NCBI GenBank assembly: GCA_016721725.1
Contig: JADKHN010000001.1
Coordinates: 310,001-374,000 of the forward strand
From: Chitinophagaceae bacterium
GTDB taxonomy: Bacteria; Bacteroidota; Bacteroidia; Chitinophagales; Chitinophagaceae
DNA length: 64,000 bases
Direction: 5' to 3'
Of the stretch, positions 1-8,103 are shown one piece after another. The notes beneath the pieces are model-generated. The model had not been told where the DNA came from and made no database searches. It saw only the letters and a list, made by a program, of their open reading frames with translations. The first letter of the stretch is position 1, and the number at the start of each line of letters is the position of its first letter. Position numbers and translations under genes: made by a program.

Positions 1-1
1 C

Positions 2-781
2 ATGAATAAGGGACAACTGCATGAAGAGATGATCCGGGAATTCAACGAGTATATCCTGCACCGGGGATCAGGCTATGTTCCGCTGGATGAAGACCATCGG
101 ATGTTAAAGGATCGTGACCTCGAATTCTGGAAAGAGAACGGGTATATCATCATCCCCCGTGTAGTGGATCAACAGGACTGCGATGAGGCGATCGGCGTCA
201 TCTGCAGTTTTCTTGGTATCGACCGTTACGATCCCGGAACCTGGTATGACCCTCACCCGGACAGGGAGGGGATCATGGTTCAGTTATTCCGGCATCCGGT
301 ATTGGATGCGAACCGGAAGAACCCGGACATCCGCCAGGCTTTTGAAGAATTATGGGGACGTAAAGACCTTTGGCTGAATACCGACAAGGTGGGTTTCAAT
401 CCGCCCGAAACCCCGGAATGGAAATATCCCGGGACTGGACTGCATTGGGATGTGAGCCTGGCTACTCCTATACCATTCGGATTGCAAGGGATCCTTTACC
501 TTTCCGATACGCAGGAAAACCAGGGGGCATTCACCCTTATCCCCGGTTTCCATAACCGGATCGAACAGTGGTTGCAGGATCTGCCCCCGGGAACCGACCC
601 GCGTAATGTTGACTTCCATGCCATGAATCCCAAACCCATTGCCGCTAATGCCGGAGACCTGATCATCTGGCACCATGCACTGCCTCACGGCAGTAGTCCA
701 AATCATTCCACACTTCCGCGTTTTGTTCAATACATCAATTATATCCCCCCCGATGCCATCATCAATCAAGTTTGGATCTGA
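2..781 (+). CDS. Phytanoyl-CoA dioxygenase (PhyH) family protein
   Basis: 259 residues of the PhyH family, which are Fe(II)/2-oxoglutarate oxygenases that hydroxylate small molecules. The facial triad can be read: HxD in GLHWDVS (H148, D150) and a distal His in LPHGSS (about H229), followed by an Arg (PRF, R240) in the place of the 2-oxoglutarate-binding Arg. No signal peptide, so it is probably cytoplasmic. The ATG is at base 2, so nothing upstream is visible and the true start could lie outside the window. It is the first gene of a same-strand run with a second oxygenase-type protein, an APS kinase fusion and a sulfotransferase. The substrate is unknown; tailoring of a product sulfated by its neighbours is an inference. 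Confidence 0.8.
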   Translation: MNKGQLHEEMIREFNEYILHRGSGYVPLDEDHRMLKDRDLEFWKENGYIIIPRVVDQQDCDEAIGVICSFLGIDRYDPGTWYDPHPDREGIMVQLFRHPVLDANRKNPDIRQAFEELWGRKDLWLNTDKVGFNPPETPEWKYPGTGLHWDVSLATPIPFGLQGILYLSDTQENQGAFTLIPGFHNRIEQWLQDLPPGTDPRNVDFHAMNPKPIAANAGDLIIWHHALPHGSSPNHSTLPRFVQYINYIPPDAIINQVWI

Positions 782-941
782 AGGAAGTAGTTAGGATTGC
801 TCATTTTATCATTGCTTTACAGGACAAAGTCATAAAATCATATAGATTAATTTTTAGTCATAAATCAATATATTTCTTGTATAATTAATCCTAATATTGT
901 ATTTTGGACAAGTTTTCCAAAAAACCAAAACCACCACAAGT

Positions 942-1682
942 ATGAATTCTAGACGGAAATTCCTCATGAAGGGCAGTATGGCCACCACCGCTTTACTGAC
1001 TGCCAAACCCTTTACCAGTCTGGCTAATGCCCTGTCACCGGTCACCGGATTCACAGTAAACAACAATAAGGTGGTTTTACTGCATACCGGTAATTTCACC
1101 AGCAAAGACCCTTCCGCGACCATCAAGAAGATCGCGCAGATCAAATATGATACCGGCAATGTCCTTTTATTACATGCGGGACATACCGTGAACGACAAGG
1201 CTTCGCACTTAAAATACGATGCCTCGATGGACCCCGAAACCTGCGTCTCCCTTTCCGCGAGCCACTACCAGATCATCTATAAAGGCAATGTGAAGATCGG
1301 CCTGATCGAATTATCATCCGGCGACGACAATGCGATAGAACAAGTGAATACCGTCGCTTCTTACCTGAAGAAATCGAAGGATTGCGAGATCGTCGTTTGC
1401 CTGTCGCAACTGGGCTTCAAGAACAAAGGAAGGATGGACGACATCACGCTGGCTGAACAGTCTTCCAACCTCGATGTGATCATCGGAGGCCATGCCACTA
1501 ATTTTTCCAAAAGCCCGTACATCTCACTGAATAAACACAAGCAGGAGGTCATCATCAACCATCCGACCACTAATGATCTGGCCCTGGGCAAGATCGAGAT
1601 CGAATTCGATGACCTGGGCAAGAAGAAAAAGATCGGCTTCACCAATGCCGTTCCCCGGAAGATCACTGAAGCCAATAGCTGA
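942..1682 (+). CDS. Tat-exported, degenerate 5'-nucleotidase/metallophosphatase-like protein
   Basis: 247 residues from the ATG at 942, chosen because it begins directly with a twin-arginine signal (NSRRKFLMKG, then a hydrophobic stretch ending near SLANA). The body resembles the N-terminal metallophosphatase domain of UshA/YfkN-type 5'-nucleotidases: VVLLHTGNF stands where LLHTNDxH is expected, LLLHAGH where LDAGD is expected, and LDVIIGGHATNF where the family has VDxIIGGHTH. Several metal ligands (the first Asp-x-His, the DAGD Asp, the second His of the last motif) are therefore missing. It is probably a non-catalytic or altered exported protein. Only 8 bp separate it from the next gene, so they are probably co-transcribed. 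The family assignment rests on motif spacing. Confidence 0.6.
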   Translation: MNSRRKFLMKGSMATTALLTAKPFTSLANALSPVTGFTVNNNKVVLLHTGNFTSKDPSATIKKIAQIKYDTGNVLLLHAGHTVNDKASHLKYDASMDPETCVSLSASHYQIIYKGNVKIGLIELSSGDDNAIEQVNTVASYLKKSKDCEIVVCLSQLGFKNKGRMDDITLAEQSSNLDVIIGGHATNFSKSPYISLNKHKQEVIINHPTTNDLALGKIEIEFDDLGKKKKIGFTNAVPRKITEANS

Positions 1683-1690
1683 CCGCTTCC

Positions 1691-2404
1691 ATGTCCGTCA
1701 TCAAATACCTGCGATTACCTTTTCAATTTGACGCTTTAAAGCTTCAGGAAGAAGTGGAGCGCCTGAACAACGCCAACTGGTTGATGCATTACCAGACCCG
1801 GCACTATGAGGGCGAATGGAGCGCCATTCCTTTGCGCAGCACAGGAGGTAAAGCAGATAATGTGATCATCGCGCCGACCAATGACACCCCTTATCTCGAT
1901 ACCGTTTTCCTGGAAAACTCTCCTTATCTGAAAACGGTCCTGCAAACTTTTCAATGCCCCCTGCAGGCCGTGCGTTTACTGAAACTGAACGCCGGAGCGC
2001 TCATCAGGGATCACCGTGATGCCGAACTGAATTTCGAAAAAGGGGAGATTCGGCTACACATTCCTGTGATCACGCATGAGGACGTGGAATTTTATCTCGA
2101 AAATGAGCGCATGACCCTGAAAGAAGGAGAATGCTGGTACATGAATTTCAACCTGACACACCGGATCAGCAATAACAGTCCTGTCAACCGCATTCACCTG
2201 GTGATCGATGCCCTGGTGAATGACTGGGTCACCGAACTCTTCAACAGCCCGGAGATCTCGATCAAGAAAGAGACGGAAGATCCCCGCAGCCGGTTCAAGG
2301 AAGAAGACCTGCGGCAAATGATCCGGTCATTCCGCGAAATGAATACGCCCGTCTCCAACCAAATGGCCGATGACCTGGAAACCGAATTGACGGATCGATC
2401 ATAG
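1691..2404 (+). CDS. Aspartyl/asparaginyl beta-hydroxylase-type domain protein
   Basis: 237 residues. The central part matches the Asp/Asn hydroxylase (Asp_Arg_Hydrox) fold: LIRDHRDAEL with the first metal-binding His, EIRLHIPVITHED, and LTHRISNNSPVNRIHLVID with the second His and the Arg that should bind the 2-oxoglutarate carboxylate. Members are Fe(II)/2-oxoglutarate oxygenases that use only two His ligands, as in human AspH. There is no signal peptide, so it should act in the cytoplasm. It starts 8 bp after the metallophosphatase-like gene. The C-terminal 50 residues are charged and lack recognised motifs. The substrate (a protein or a small aspartyl-containing molecule) cannot be told from sequence. 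Confidence 0.75.
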   Translation: MSVIKYLRLPFQFDALKLQEEVERLNNANWLMHYQTRHYEGEWSAIPLRSTGGKADNVIIAPTNDTPYLDTVFLENSPYLKTVLQTFQCPLQAVRLLKLNAGALIRDHRDAELNFEKGEIRLHIPVITHEDVEFYLENERMTLKEGECWYMNFNLTHRISNNSPVNRIHLVIDALVNDWVTELFNSPEISIKKETEDPRSRFKEEDLRQMIRSFREMNTPVSNQMADDLETELTDRS

Positions 2405-2684
2405 TAAGTTCCAATCTTGCCGATAGCCCGTTGACAGTGTCTCCGTTTGAATATTTTGTCAGACTGAGCTTGTCGAATTCATCTTGTTTAATGAGATTTT
2501 CTGTAAAGTTTTTCATTAGCAGCCTCCCCGTCAAGTATGCTTTGCATGCAAGCTGACCTCCAATTGATATGAAATGATCAAATGGATACAGGACCAGTCC
2601 ATCCATTCCATCCACCAGTTAGTTATTTTCACTTATTTTTACCCGCTGATTTTCAATAAAGACCACCTTAAACAGGCGAAGCAG
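2405..2684. other. Intergenic stretch with one dispersed-repeat copy
   Basis: No convincing coding sequence. At 2464-2477 it holds a reverse-oriented core of the 21-bp element that forms an array at 38721-38803 (CTGAGCTTGTCGAA here). A TATTTTTA box at about 2633-2640 could be the -7 element for the APS kinase fusion gene. An ATG at 2574 opens the same frame, but the 37 residues up to 2685 show no domain similarity. Confidence 0.4.
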
Positions 2685-3383
2685 ATGTTCGACAAGATGA
2701 AATTATTCAAGGCGATCGTGTACCGGTTCTATTCCTCACTGATCACTTTTTTGATTTCCTACCTGCTCACCCGGAACCTGCTGGCTTCCATCTCCATCGG
2801 CGTACTGGATTCGGTCGTAAAGATCTTTTCCTATTATTTCTTCGACCAGGTTTGGGCGGCCATTACCGGGTTCAAAGCAAAGCCTGCTGTGGTTTTCCTG
2901 ACCGGACTCAGCGGATCGGGCAAGACCACCATTGCCAGAGACCTGATGCACAAATTGAAAAAGAAAGGGGTTGTACCGGTGATGCTCGACGGGGATGAGA
3001 TCCGGAAGGCGATCGAACTCACCGGATTCGATGAATACTCCAGGAAGAAACATAATCTCAATGTTGGCTATATGGCCTCCCTGTTCGAAAGCCAGGGCAA
3101 TATCGTCATCGTGTCGCTGATATCACCCTATGATGACATCCGGAACAAGATCAGGGAGATGTGCGGTAATTTTATCGAGGTCTATGTTTCAACAGACCTG
3201 GAAATTTGTAAACAGCGGGATACCAAGGGCCTTTACGAGAAAGCCATCCGGGGAGAGATCAAGGAATTCACCGGGATCTCCGCACCTTACTTCCCGCCCT
3301 TGAACCCAGAGCTCAACCTGGATACGGCAAAACTCAGTGTGACGGAATGCACACGCAAAATCTATAACGCATTAAAGCAATGA
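2685..3383 (+). CDS. cysC: DUF2061 membrane domain fused to adenylylsulfate (APS) kinase
   Basis: About 232 residues from ATG 2685. The N-terminal 65 residues are a DUF2061 module (FKAIVYRFYSSLITFLISYL, then a second helix containing SIGVLDSVVKIFSYYFF), predicted to be two membrane helices. The rest is a complete APS kinase: Walker A GLSGSGKTT, LDGDEIR, ISPYDDIR, DTKGLYEKAIRGEI and EFTGISAPY. APS kinase makes PAPS from APS and ATP. The fusion would tether PAPS synthesis to the membrane (inference). An in-frame ATG at 2574 is possible, but the extra residues look non-coding. It overlaps the next gene by 4 bp (ATGA). No ATP sulfurylase (cysDN or sat) is in the window, so APS must come from elsewhere. 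Confidence 0.85.
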   Translation: MFDKMKLFKAIVYRFYSSLITFLISYLLTRNLLASISIGVLDSVVKIFSYYFFDQVWAAITGFKAKPAVVFLTGLSGSGKTTIARDLMHKLKKKGVVPVMLDGDEIRKAIELTGFDEYSRKKHNLNVGYMASLFESQGNIVIVSLISPYDDIRNKIREMCGNFIEVYVSTDLEICKQRDTKGLYEKAIRGEIKEFTGISAPYFPPLNPELNLDTAKLSVTECTRKIYNALKQ

Positions 3384-3781
3384 GATACCATCTTTTCATC
3401 GGCCGGTACCAGAGTCCGCATAAGGGGCACATGCATATTTTCAATACTTTTCTCAGTGAACAGAAACCGGTATTGATCGCCATCAGGGATATTGAGCCGG
3501 ATACCGTGAACCCTCTCTCCGCTGAAGAAGTAAAAGAACTCTGGGAAACCGTCTATCGCGACAACCCCCTCGTCAAAGTGATCATCATCCCCGACATCCA
3601 TTCCGTGAATTATGGCAGAGGCGTGGGGTATGAAGTGAACCAGATCAGCGTACCCGAAAACATTGCTTCCATTTCCGCCACGGATATCCGGCAACAGATC
3701 AACGACGGAAGGACGGGATGGAAAGAATTCGTGGATGAGAAGATCCATGATCTCTTAACCAGGCTCTTATTGAACAAGTGA
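3380..3781 (+). CDS. HxGH-type adenylyl/cytidylyltransferase family protein
   Basis: 133 residues of the HxGH nucleotidyltransferase superfamily. The N-terminus reads LFIGRYQSPHKGHMHIF with the HKGH nucleotide-binding motif, and ISATDIRQQI near residue 97 is the ISxTxIR motif. Relatives include NMN, phosphopantetheine and glycerol-3-phosphate nucleotidyltransferases and, more distantly, ATP sulfurylase. The substrate cannot be assigned. Its start overlaps the stop of the APS kinase fusion by 4 bp, so translational coupling is likely. A role in making or using the activated sulfate or a nucleotide-linked acceptor is plausible but unproven. Confidence 0.75.
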   Translation: MRYHLFIGRYQSPHKGHMHIFNTFLSEQKPVLIAIRDIEPDTVNPLSAEEVKELWETVYRDNPLVKVIIIPDIHSVNYGRGVGYEVNQISVPENIASISATDIRQQINDGRTGWKEFVDEKIHDLLTRLLLNK

Positions 3782-3800
3782 CCTTATTCCTGCTTAGCCC

Positions 3801-4355
3801 ATGAACGAAACTGTTTCACAAGCCCTCAAAAACTGGATCCCCTATCGCCTGAATGAGCAGAGCGATCCGCTTTCCTGCCGGTGGTTATATCTCGATAACG
3901 AACCCATCACCGAACCTTTTTTTGATGAGACCATTTCCAAATGCATGAAGCAGGCAGAGAACTCGCATTGGCTCAAAGCGGTGAGCAGCCTGGACATTTT
4001 ACCCGAGTGGTCACAACAGATCGAAACCGTTAAACCCTCGGCCATCATCTTTCATATTTCCCGCTGCGGATCTACCCTGGTATCCCAGTTATTGAGCCAG
4101 CAAAGCTCCAATATCGTTTTATCGGAAGTGCCGTTTTTTGATGCCTTGCTCCGCTGGGGAAAGAAAAATGACAAGGAGGAGGAAGCCAGTGAATTGCTTC
4201 GTGCGTCCATACAACTTTATGGCGCCAGGAGAAATGAAAACAAGATCATTTATTCATCAAAGCGGATAGCTGGCATATCCATTTTTATCCGCAGCTCCGT
4301 GCACTGTATCCCGATATTCCTTTCTTCCTCCTCTACCGCCGGCCGGATGAAGTGA
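3801..4355 (+). pseudogene. Sulfotransferase family protein, N-terminal part (frameshifted)
   Basis: This frame encodes the N-terminal portion of a sulfotransferase. IIFHISRCGSTLVSQLL is the 5'-phosphosulfate-binding loop that grips PAPS. After KIIYSSK the frame degenerates. If one A is added to the AAA run at 4259-4261, reading continues as ADSWHIHFYPQL and then YPDIPFFLLYRRPDEVIR, which is the expected 3'-phosphate-binding region and joins the next fragment. The whole gene would be 3801-4768, about 323 residues. The site is not a recognisable slippery heptamer, so either a real mutation or a consensus error at a homopolymer is more likely than programmed frameshifting. The neighbouring APS kinase would supply its donor, PAPS. 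Confidence 0.75.
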
Positions 4356-4768
4356 TCCGCTCTCAGCAGAAAAGAAGGGGCATGCAATCCATTCCCGGTT
4401 TACTGGAACCGGAGATCTTTGGTTTTGACCGAAATGAGATCACCGTCATGGACATGGACGAATATATGGCCAGGGTCATCGAAAGCTACCTGCAGGCTTT
4501 TATAGCGATCATGGAACAGGATAAGAAGGCGTTCCTTGTCAGCTACCACGAAGGCATATCCGCCATTGTTCAGCAGATCGCGAAGGCGACGAACCTGGAG
4601 ATCAGCGAGGATGAATGGCAGCTGATGAATACACGCGCGGCATATCATGCCAAATATCCTGAACAGCATTTTGCTGAGGAAAAAGAGGAATTGATCCCCG
4701 CTTATCTGAATAAAGCCCTTGAATTATATCATGCGGTTGACCAGATCCGTAAACAGGGCAATGCCTGA
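4352..4768 (+). pseudogene. Sulfotransferase family protein, C-terminal part (frameshifted)
   Basis: C-terminal continuation of the preceding sulfotransferase, in the -1 frame. The real continuation begins upstream of the apparent ATG, near 4262, and contains the FFLLYRRPDEVIRSQQKRRG segment typical of the PAPS 3'-phosphate site. The remaining residues (DMDEYMARVIESYLQAF and a helical C-terminus) fit the family's helical end. Expressed on its own from 4352 it would lack the PAPS loop and be inactive. It is followed by a bidirectional terminator at 4806-4833. Confidence 0.7.
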
Positions 4769-4805
4769 TCATCCGAAGGATCTTTTATTTCTCCTGCACA
4801 TAAAA

Positions 4806-4833
4806 AAAGCCCCCCGTTGGTCCGGGGGGCTTT
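4806..4833. terminator. Bidirectional intrinsic terminator
   Basis: An 11-bp perfect stem (AAAGCCCCCCG paired with CGGGGGGCTTT) with a 6-nt loop, between the converging sulfotransferase gene (+) and the giant repeat-protein gene (-). On the minus strand it is followed by a run of T (the A run at 4802-4808), making a strong terminator there; on the plus strand the tail is TTTGTATT, which is weaker. Confidence 0.85.
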
Positions 4834-4856
4834 GTATTGAAGTTGGTCTGGATTCC

Positions 4857-5447
4857 TTATCGCTGGATCTCGAACTGGAACGAAGCCCGCTCCTTCTCAT
4901 TGTACACCACCAGGTAGTACGTACCCGCTGCCAGTGCCGGCAGGTTCATCTCGATCTCAGAGCCATAATGCAGGTTCGTGTACTGCTTGTCGCCATACAC
5001 TCGCCCGATCGCATCCACGATCCGGATGTTGAACTCCTTATACACATCACTGGTGAACCGTACCCTGAACCGTCCATTGTTCGGGTTCGGATAGATCCGG
5101 ATCGCCGTAGCAAACACCTGGTGACGCTCGATACAATCGTTCACCGTCACACTCACCGTACTGCTCGCACTACATCCGCCACTGCTTACCGTATAGGTCA
5201 GTGTCTTCACACCCGTACCCGCCAGCGTAGCCGAGAACGTATTACCCACCACGCCCGGTCCGCTCCAGACTCCTCCCAGCGGCACCGCCACCAGGTTCAC
5301 CACACTGTCCGTCAGGCAGACCCGTATCGGTGCATTCACCATCGTGATATTGGGCGATGCGTTCACCGTGATCGTGAACGTCCGTGGCGTACCCACGCAA
5401 CTGATGCCTCCGCTGACATACAACGGCGTCACCGTGATCGTTGCCAC
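4857..5447 (-). CDS. Giant repeat protein: C-terminal fragment with T9SS sorting domain
   Basis: Final 196 residues of the giant protein. The end of one PKD-like repeat (TVTPLYVSGG, FTITVNASP) is followed by a different Ig-like unit with GVWSGPGVVGNTFSATLAGT and a Cys pair. Then comes the type A T9SS sorting domain: IRIYPNPNNGRFRVRF, IVDAIGRVYGDKQY and LPALAAGTYYLVV, ending in FQFEIQR. This tail directs export through the type IX machinery and is normally cleaved at the cell surface. The apparent ATG is only the first Met after a frameshift, not a true start. Confidence 0.8.
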   Translation of the reverse strand: MATITVTPLYVSGGISCVGTPRTFTITVNASPNITMVNAPIRVCLTDSVVNLVAVPLGGVWSGPGVVGNTFSATLAGTGVKTLTYTVSSGGCSASSTVSVTVNDCIERHQVFATAIRIYPNPNNGRFRVRFTSDVYKEFNIRIVDAIGRVYGDKQYTNLHYGSEIEMNLPALAAGTYYLVVYNEKERASFQFEIQR

Positions 5448-5466
5448 GATCGGCGTGATCGTCGGA

Positions 5467-5652
5467 TTATACGCTCAAAGCTCGGGATATTGCCGTGCCG
5501 CTCGCCGCCAGGATGCTCGGCTGGCTGTTCGTCCAGCTGTAGGTCAGCGTCGTGCCGCCCGTCGTCGGACTCGTAAACGTCACCGCCGCCGTAGCGCTGC
5601 CGTTACATACCGACTGGTTCGCCACCGCATTCACCGTAGCCGTCGGGTTCAC
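5467..5652 (-). CDS. Giant repeat protein: short fragment, one repeat
   Basis: About 60 residues covering most of one PKD-like repeat (NAVANQSVCNGSATAAVTF, then YSWTNSQPSI). Compared with its sister repeats it has lost a Gly codon before LAASG and then loses frame at GTAIS, where GTGNIPSF is expected. The next 40 bp also differ from the consensus by more than one indel, so this is the most damaged junction in the locus. Confidence 0.55.
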   Translation of the reverse strand: MNPTATVNAVANQSVCNGSATAAVTFTSPTTGGTTLTYSWTNSQPSILAASGTAISRALSV

Positions 5653-7193
5653 CGTATACGTAAATGTGATCGGTGTACCTCCGCAAGCTCCCGGGCCGTC
5701 GGCGTCACCGTGATCGTGCCGCTGATCGGGCCGTTGGTACCATTGGTCGCCGTGAAGCTCGGGATATTACCCGTGCCGCTGGCTCCCAGTCCGATCGCCG
5801 TATTGGAGTTCGTCCATGCGAACGTCGTACCCGCTACCGGTCCGCTCAGCGTCACCGCCAGCGTATTGGTACCGTTACAGTTCACCTGGTTACCCACCGC
5901 GTTCACCGTAGCCGCCGGGTTCACCGTGATCGTAAAGCTCACCGGTGTGGCCGTACACGTTACGCCGCCATTGGTATAGGTCGCCGTCACCGTGATCGTA
6001 GCCGTTACAGGAGCACTCGTATTATTGATCGCTCCAAACGATCCGATACTGCCCGTTCCTGAGGCCGCCAGCCCGATGCTCGTATTGTTATTCGTCCAGC
6101 TGTATACCGTGTTCGCTACAGGTCCGCCGATCGTGATCGCCGCCGTAGTCGCCCCGTTACACACCGTCTGGTTCGCTATCGCATTGATGCTCGGAGTCGG
6201 GTTCACCGTGATCGTGAACGTACGCGGTGTGCCCGCGCAACTCGTCAGGATACTCACCGGTGTCACCGTCACCGTTGCCGTCACCGGCGCATTGGTCACG
6301 TTCGTTGCCACGAAGCTCGGGATATTGCCCGTGCCATTGGCCGCCAATCCAATGCTCGGCTGGTTGTTCGTCCACACAAAGATCACACCCGGCATCGGCG
6401 TCACAAAGTTCACCGGAGCCGTATTCGATCCGTTACACAGCAACTGGTTGCCCGGGAACGGTGCCACCATCACCGGTGTCGGATTCACCGTGATCGTGAA
6501 CGTGATCGGAAGACCCACACAGCTCACCCCGCCGTTGGTAAACGTCGGCGTCACCGTGATCGTCGCAGTGACAGGTAAGAAGCCCGTATTGATCGCCGTA
6601 AACGCGCCTATATTGCCCACTCCGCTCGCCCCAAGGCCGATCGTCGTATTGTTATTGGTCCAGCTGTACGTCACCGTACCGCCCGTGTTTGGTGTCGTGA
6701 AGTTCACCGCCGCCGTCAGCGTACCGTTACATACCGTCTGGTTCGCTACCGCGTTCACCACCGCCGTCGGGTTCACCGTGATCGTGAACACCCGCGGTGT
6801 GCCGTTACAGCCGTTCGCCGTCGGCGTCACCGTGATCGTACCCGTGATCGGGGCCGTGCCCGCGTTCGTGCCGATGAAGCTGGGGATATTACCCGTTCCG
6901 CTGGCCGCCAATCCGATCGCCGGATTACTATTGGTCCAGTTGAACACCGTGCCCGCTACAGGACCCGCAAACGTCACCGCCGTTGTTGGTGAGCCGTTGC
7001 ACACCACCTGGTTCAGTGGCGCCGGACCCGTGAACGTCGGCGTCGGGTTTACCGTGATCGTAAAGCTCCGTGGTGTACCCGTACAGGTCACCCCGCCATT
7101 GGTATACAATGGCGTCACCGTGATCGTAGCCGTTACCGGTACACTAGTCACATTCGTCGCCACGAAGCTCGCGATATTACCCGTGCCGTTCAA
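5649..7193 (-). CDS. Giant repeat protein: fragment with five PKD-like repeats
   Basis: 514 residues with five consecutive repeats of about 100 residues, recognisable by NQVVCNGSP, NQTVCNGTL, NQLLCNGSN, NQTVCNGAT and NQVNCNGTN, each ending in FTITVNP. The units are rich in Thr, Val, Asn and Gly with a conserved Cys pair (VCNG and the Cys of the TNGGVTC type), as expected for small extracellular beta-sandwiches. At the C-terminus the frame is lost after TVTPTA (near 5690). In the neighbouring frame GPGACGGTPITFTYTVNP continues the pattern. Confidence 0.65.
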   Translation of the reverse strand: MNGTGNIASFVATNVTSVPVTATITVTPLYTNGGVTCTGTPRSFTITVNPTPTFTGPAPLNQVVCNGSPTTAVTFAGPVAGTVFNWTNSNPAIGLAASGTGNIPSFIGTNAGTAPITGTITVTPTANGCNGTPRVFTITVNPTAVVNAVANQTVCNGTLTAAVNFTTPNTGGTVTYSWTNNNTTIGLGASGVGNIGAFTAINTGFLPVTATITVTPTFTNGGVSCVGLPITFTITVNPTPVMVAPFPGNQLLCNGSNTAPVNFVTPMPGVIFVWTNNQPSIGLAANGTGNIPSFVATNVTNAPVTATVTVTPVSILTSCAGTPRTFTITVNPTPSINAIANQTVCNGATTAAITIGGPVANTVYSWTNNNTSIGLAASGTGSIGSFGAINNTSAPVTATITVTATYTNGGVTCTATPVSFTITVNPAATVNAVGNQVNCNGTNTLAVTLSGPVAGTTFAWTNSNTAIGLGASGTGNIPSFTATNGTNGPISGTITVTPTARELAEVHRSHLRIR

Positions 7194-8103
7194 GGCCAGG
7201 CCAATGCTCGGATCCTGAGTTCGACCAGCTGTACACGATCGTGCCGCCCGTTGTCGGACTGCTGAACGTCACCGCCGCCGTATTCGCTCCGTTACATACC
7301 GTCTGGTTCGCTACCGCATTCACCGTAGCCGTCGGGTTCACCGTGATCGTGAACGTCACCGGAAGGCTCGTACAGCTGACACCACCACTGGTGAACGTTG
7401 CCGTCACCGTGATCGTAGCCACCACAGGTGCCGTTCCGGTATTGATCGCTGTGAACGGCGCTATATTATTGGTGCCACTCGCTGCCAGGCCGATCGTCGT
7501 ATTGTTGTTCGTCCAGTTATACACCAGCCCCGGCTGAGGACTCACCGTACCCGAGAAGGCAATGAGGGTTGTCATCGCTCCATTGCACACCACCTGGTTC
7601 GGTACCGGGTTCACCACCGGTAAAGGATTCACCGTGATCGTGAAGCTCTTCGACGGACCCGTACAGGTCACACCCGCATTGGTAAAGCTGGGCGTTACCG
7701 TGATCGTAGCCGTGATCGGCGCACTCGTCGGGTTAGTCGCCGTGAAGGCAGCTATATTACCCACTCCGCTCGCTGCCAATCCGATCGCCGTATTATTATT
7801 GGTCCAGTTATACGTCAGCGTGCCGCCCGTCGTCGGACTCGTAAAGTTCACCGCCGCCGTCAGTGATCCCGCGCAAACCGTCTGGCTCGCCGGCTGATCC
7901 ACCTGCGGCGTCGGGTTCACCGTGATCGTGAACGTTATCGGCAAACTCACACAAGTGATGCCGCCATTGGTATAGCTCATCGTTACCGTCACCGTCGCCA
8001 CTACCGGCGCATTCGTCGGGTTGGTTGCCATGAACGATAATATCTCCCGTGCCCGCAGCCGCAAGGCCGATACTTGTATTGTTATTGGTCCAGTTGAATA
8101 CAA
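7177..8103 (-). CDS. Giant repeat protein: fragment with three PKD-like repeats
   Basis: Valid sequence runs from about 8040 to 7215 and carries three repeats (VDQPASQTVCAGSLTAA, NQVVCNGAMTT and NQTVCNGANTAA). The first 20 residues before SFMATNPTNAPVV are out of frame. The last residues after YSWSNS are also shifted: one extra base near 7214 would have to be removed to read DPSIGLALNGTGNIASF into the next fragment. Confidence 0.6.
   Translation of the reverse strand: MYSTGPITIQVSALRLRAREILSFMATNPTNAPVVATVTVTMSYTNGGITCVSLPITFTITVNPTPQVDQPASQTVCAGSLTAAVNFTSPTTGGTLTYNWTNNNTAIGLAASGVGNIAAFTATNPTSAPITATITVTPSFTNAGVTCTGPSKSFTITVNPLPVVNPVPNQVVCNGAMTTLIAFSGTVSPQPGLVYNWTNNNTTIGLAASGTNNIAPFTAINTGTAPVVATITVTATFTSGGVSCTSLPVTFTITVNPTATVNAVANQTVCNGANTAAVTFSSPTTGGTIVYSWSNSGSEHWPGLERHG

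Noticed and set aside
2574..2684. Longer start for the DUF2061-APS kinase gene
   Set aside because: The 37 extra residues lie before the DUF2061 domain, lack similarity to it, and contain the candidate promoter box.
4252..4268. Programmed -1 frameshift in the sulfotransferase gene
   Set aside because: The sequence TCATCAAAG is not a slippery heptamer and no downstream pseudoknot is evident.
5992..7218. Long plus-strand open frame (about 400 codons, Val/Pro/Thr-rich) opposite the giant gene
   Set aside because: It is the antisense of the 300-bp coding repeats and repeats with the same period. It has no domain or start context of its own; the minus-strand reading has a signal peptide, domains and a sorting tail.
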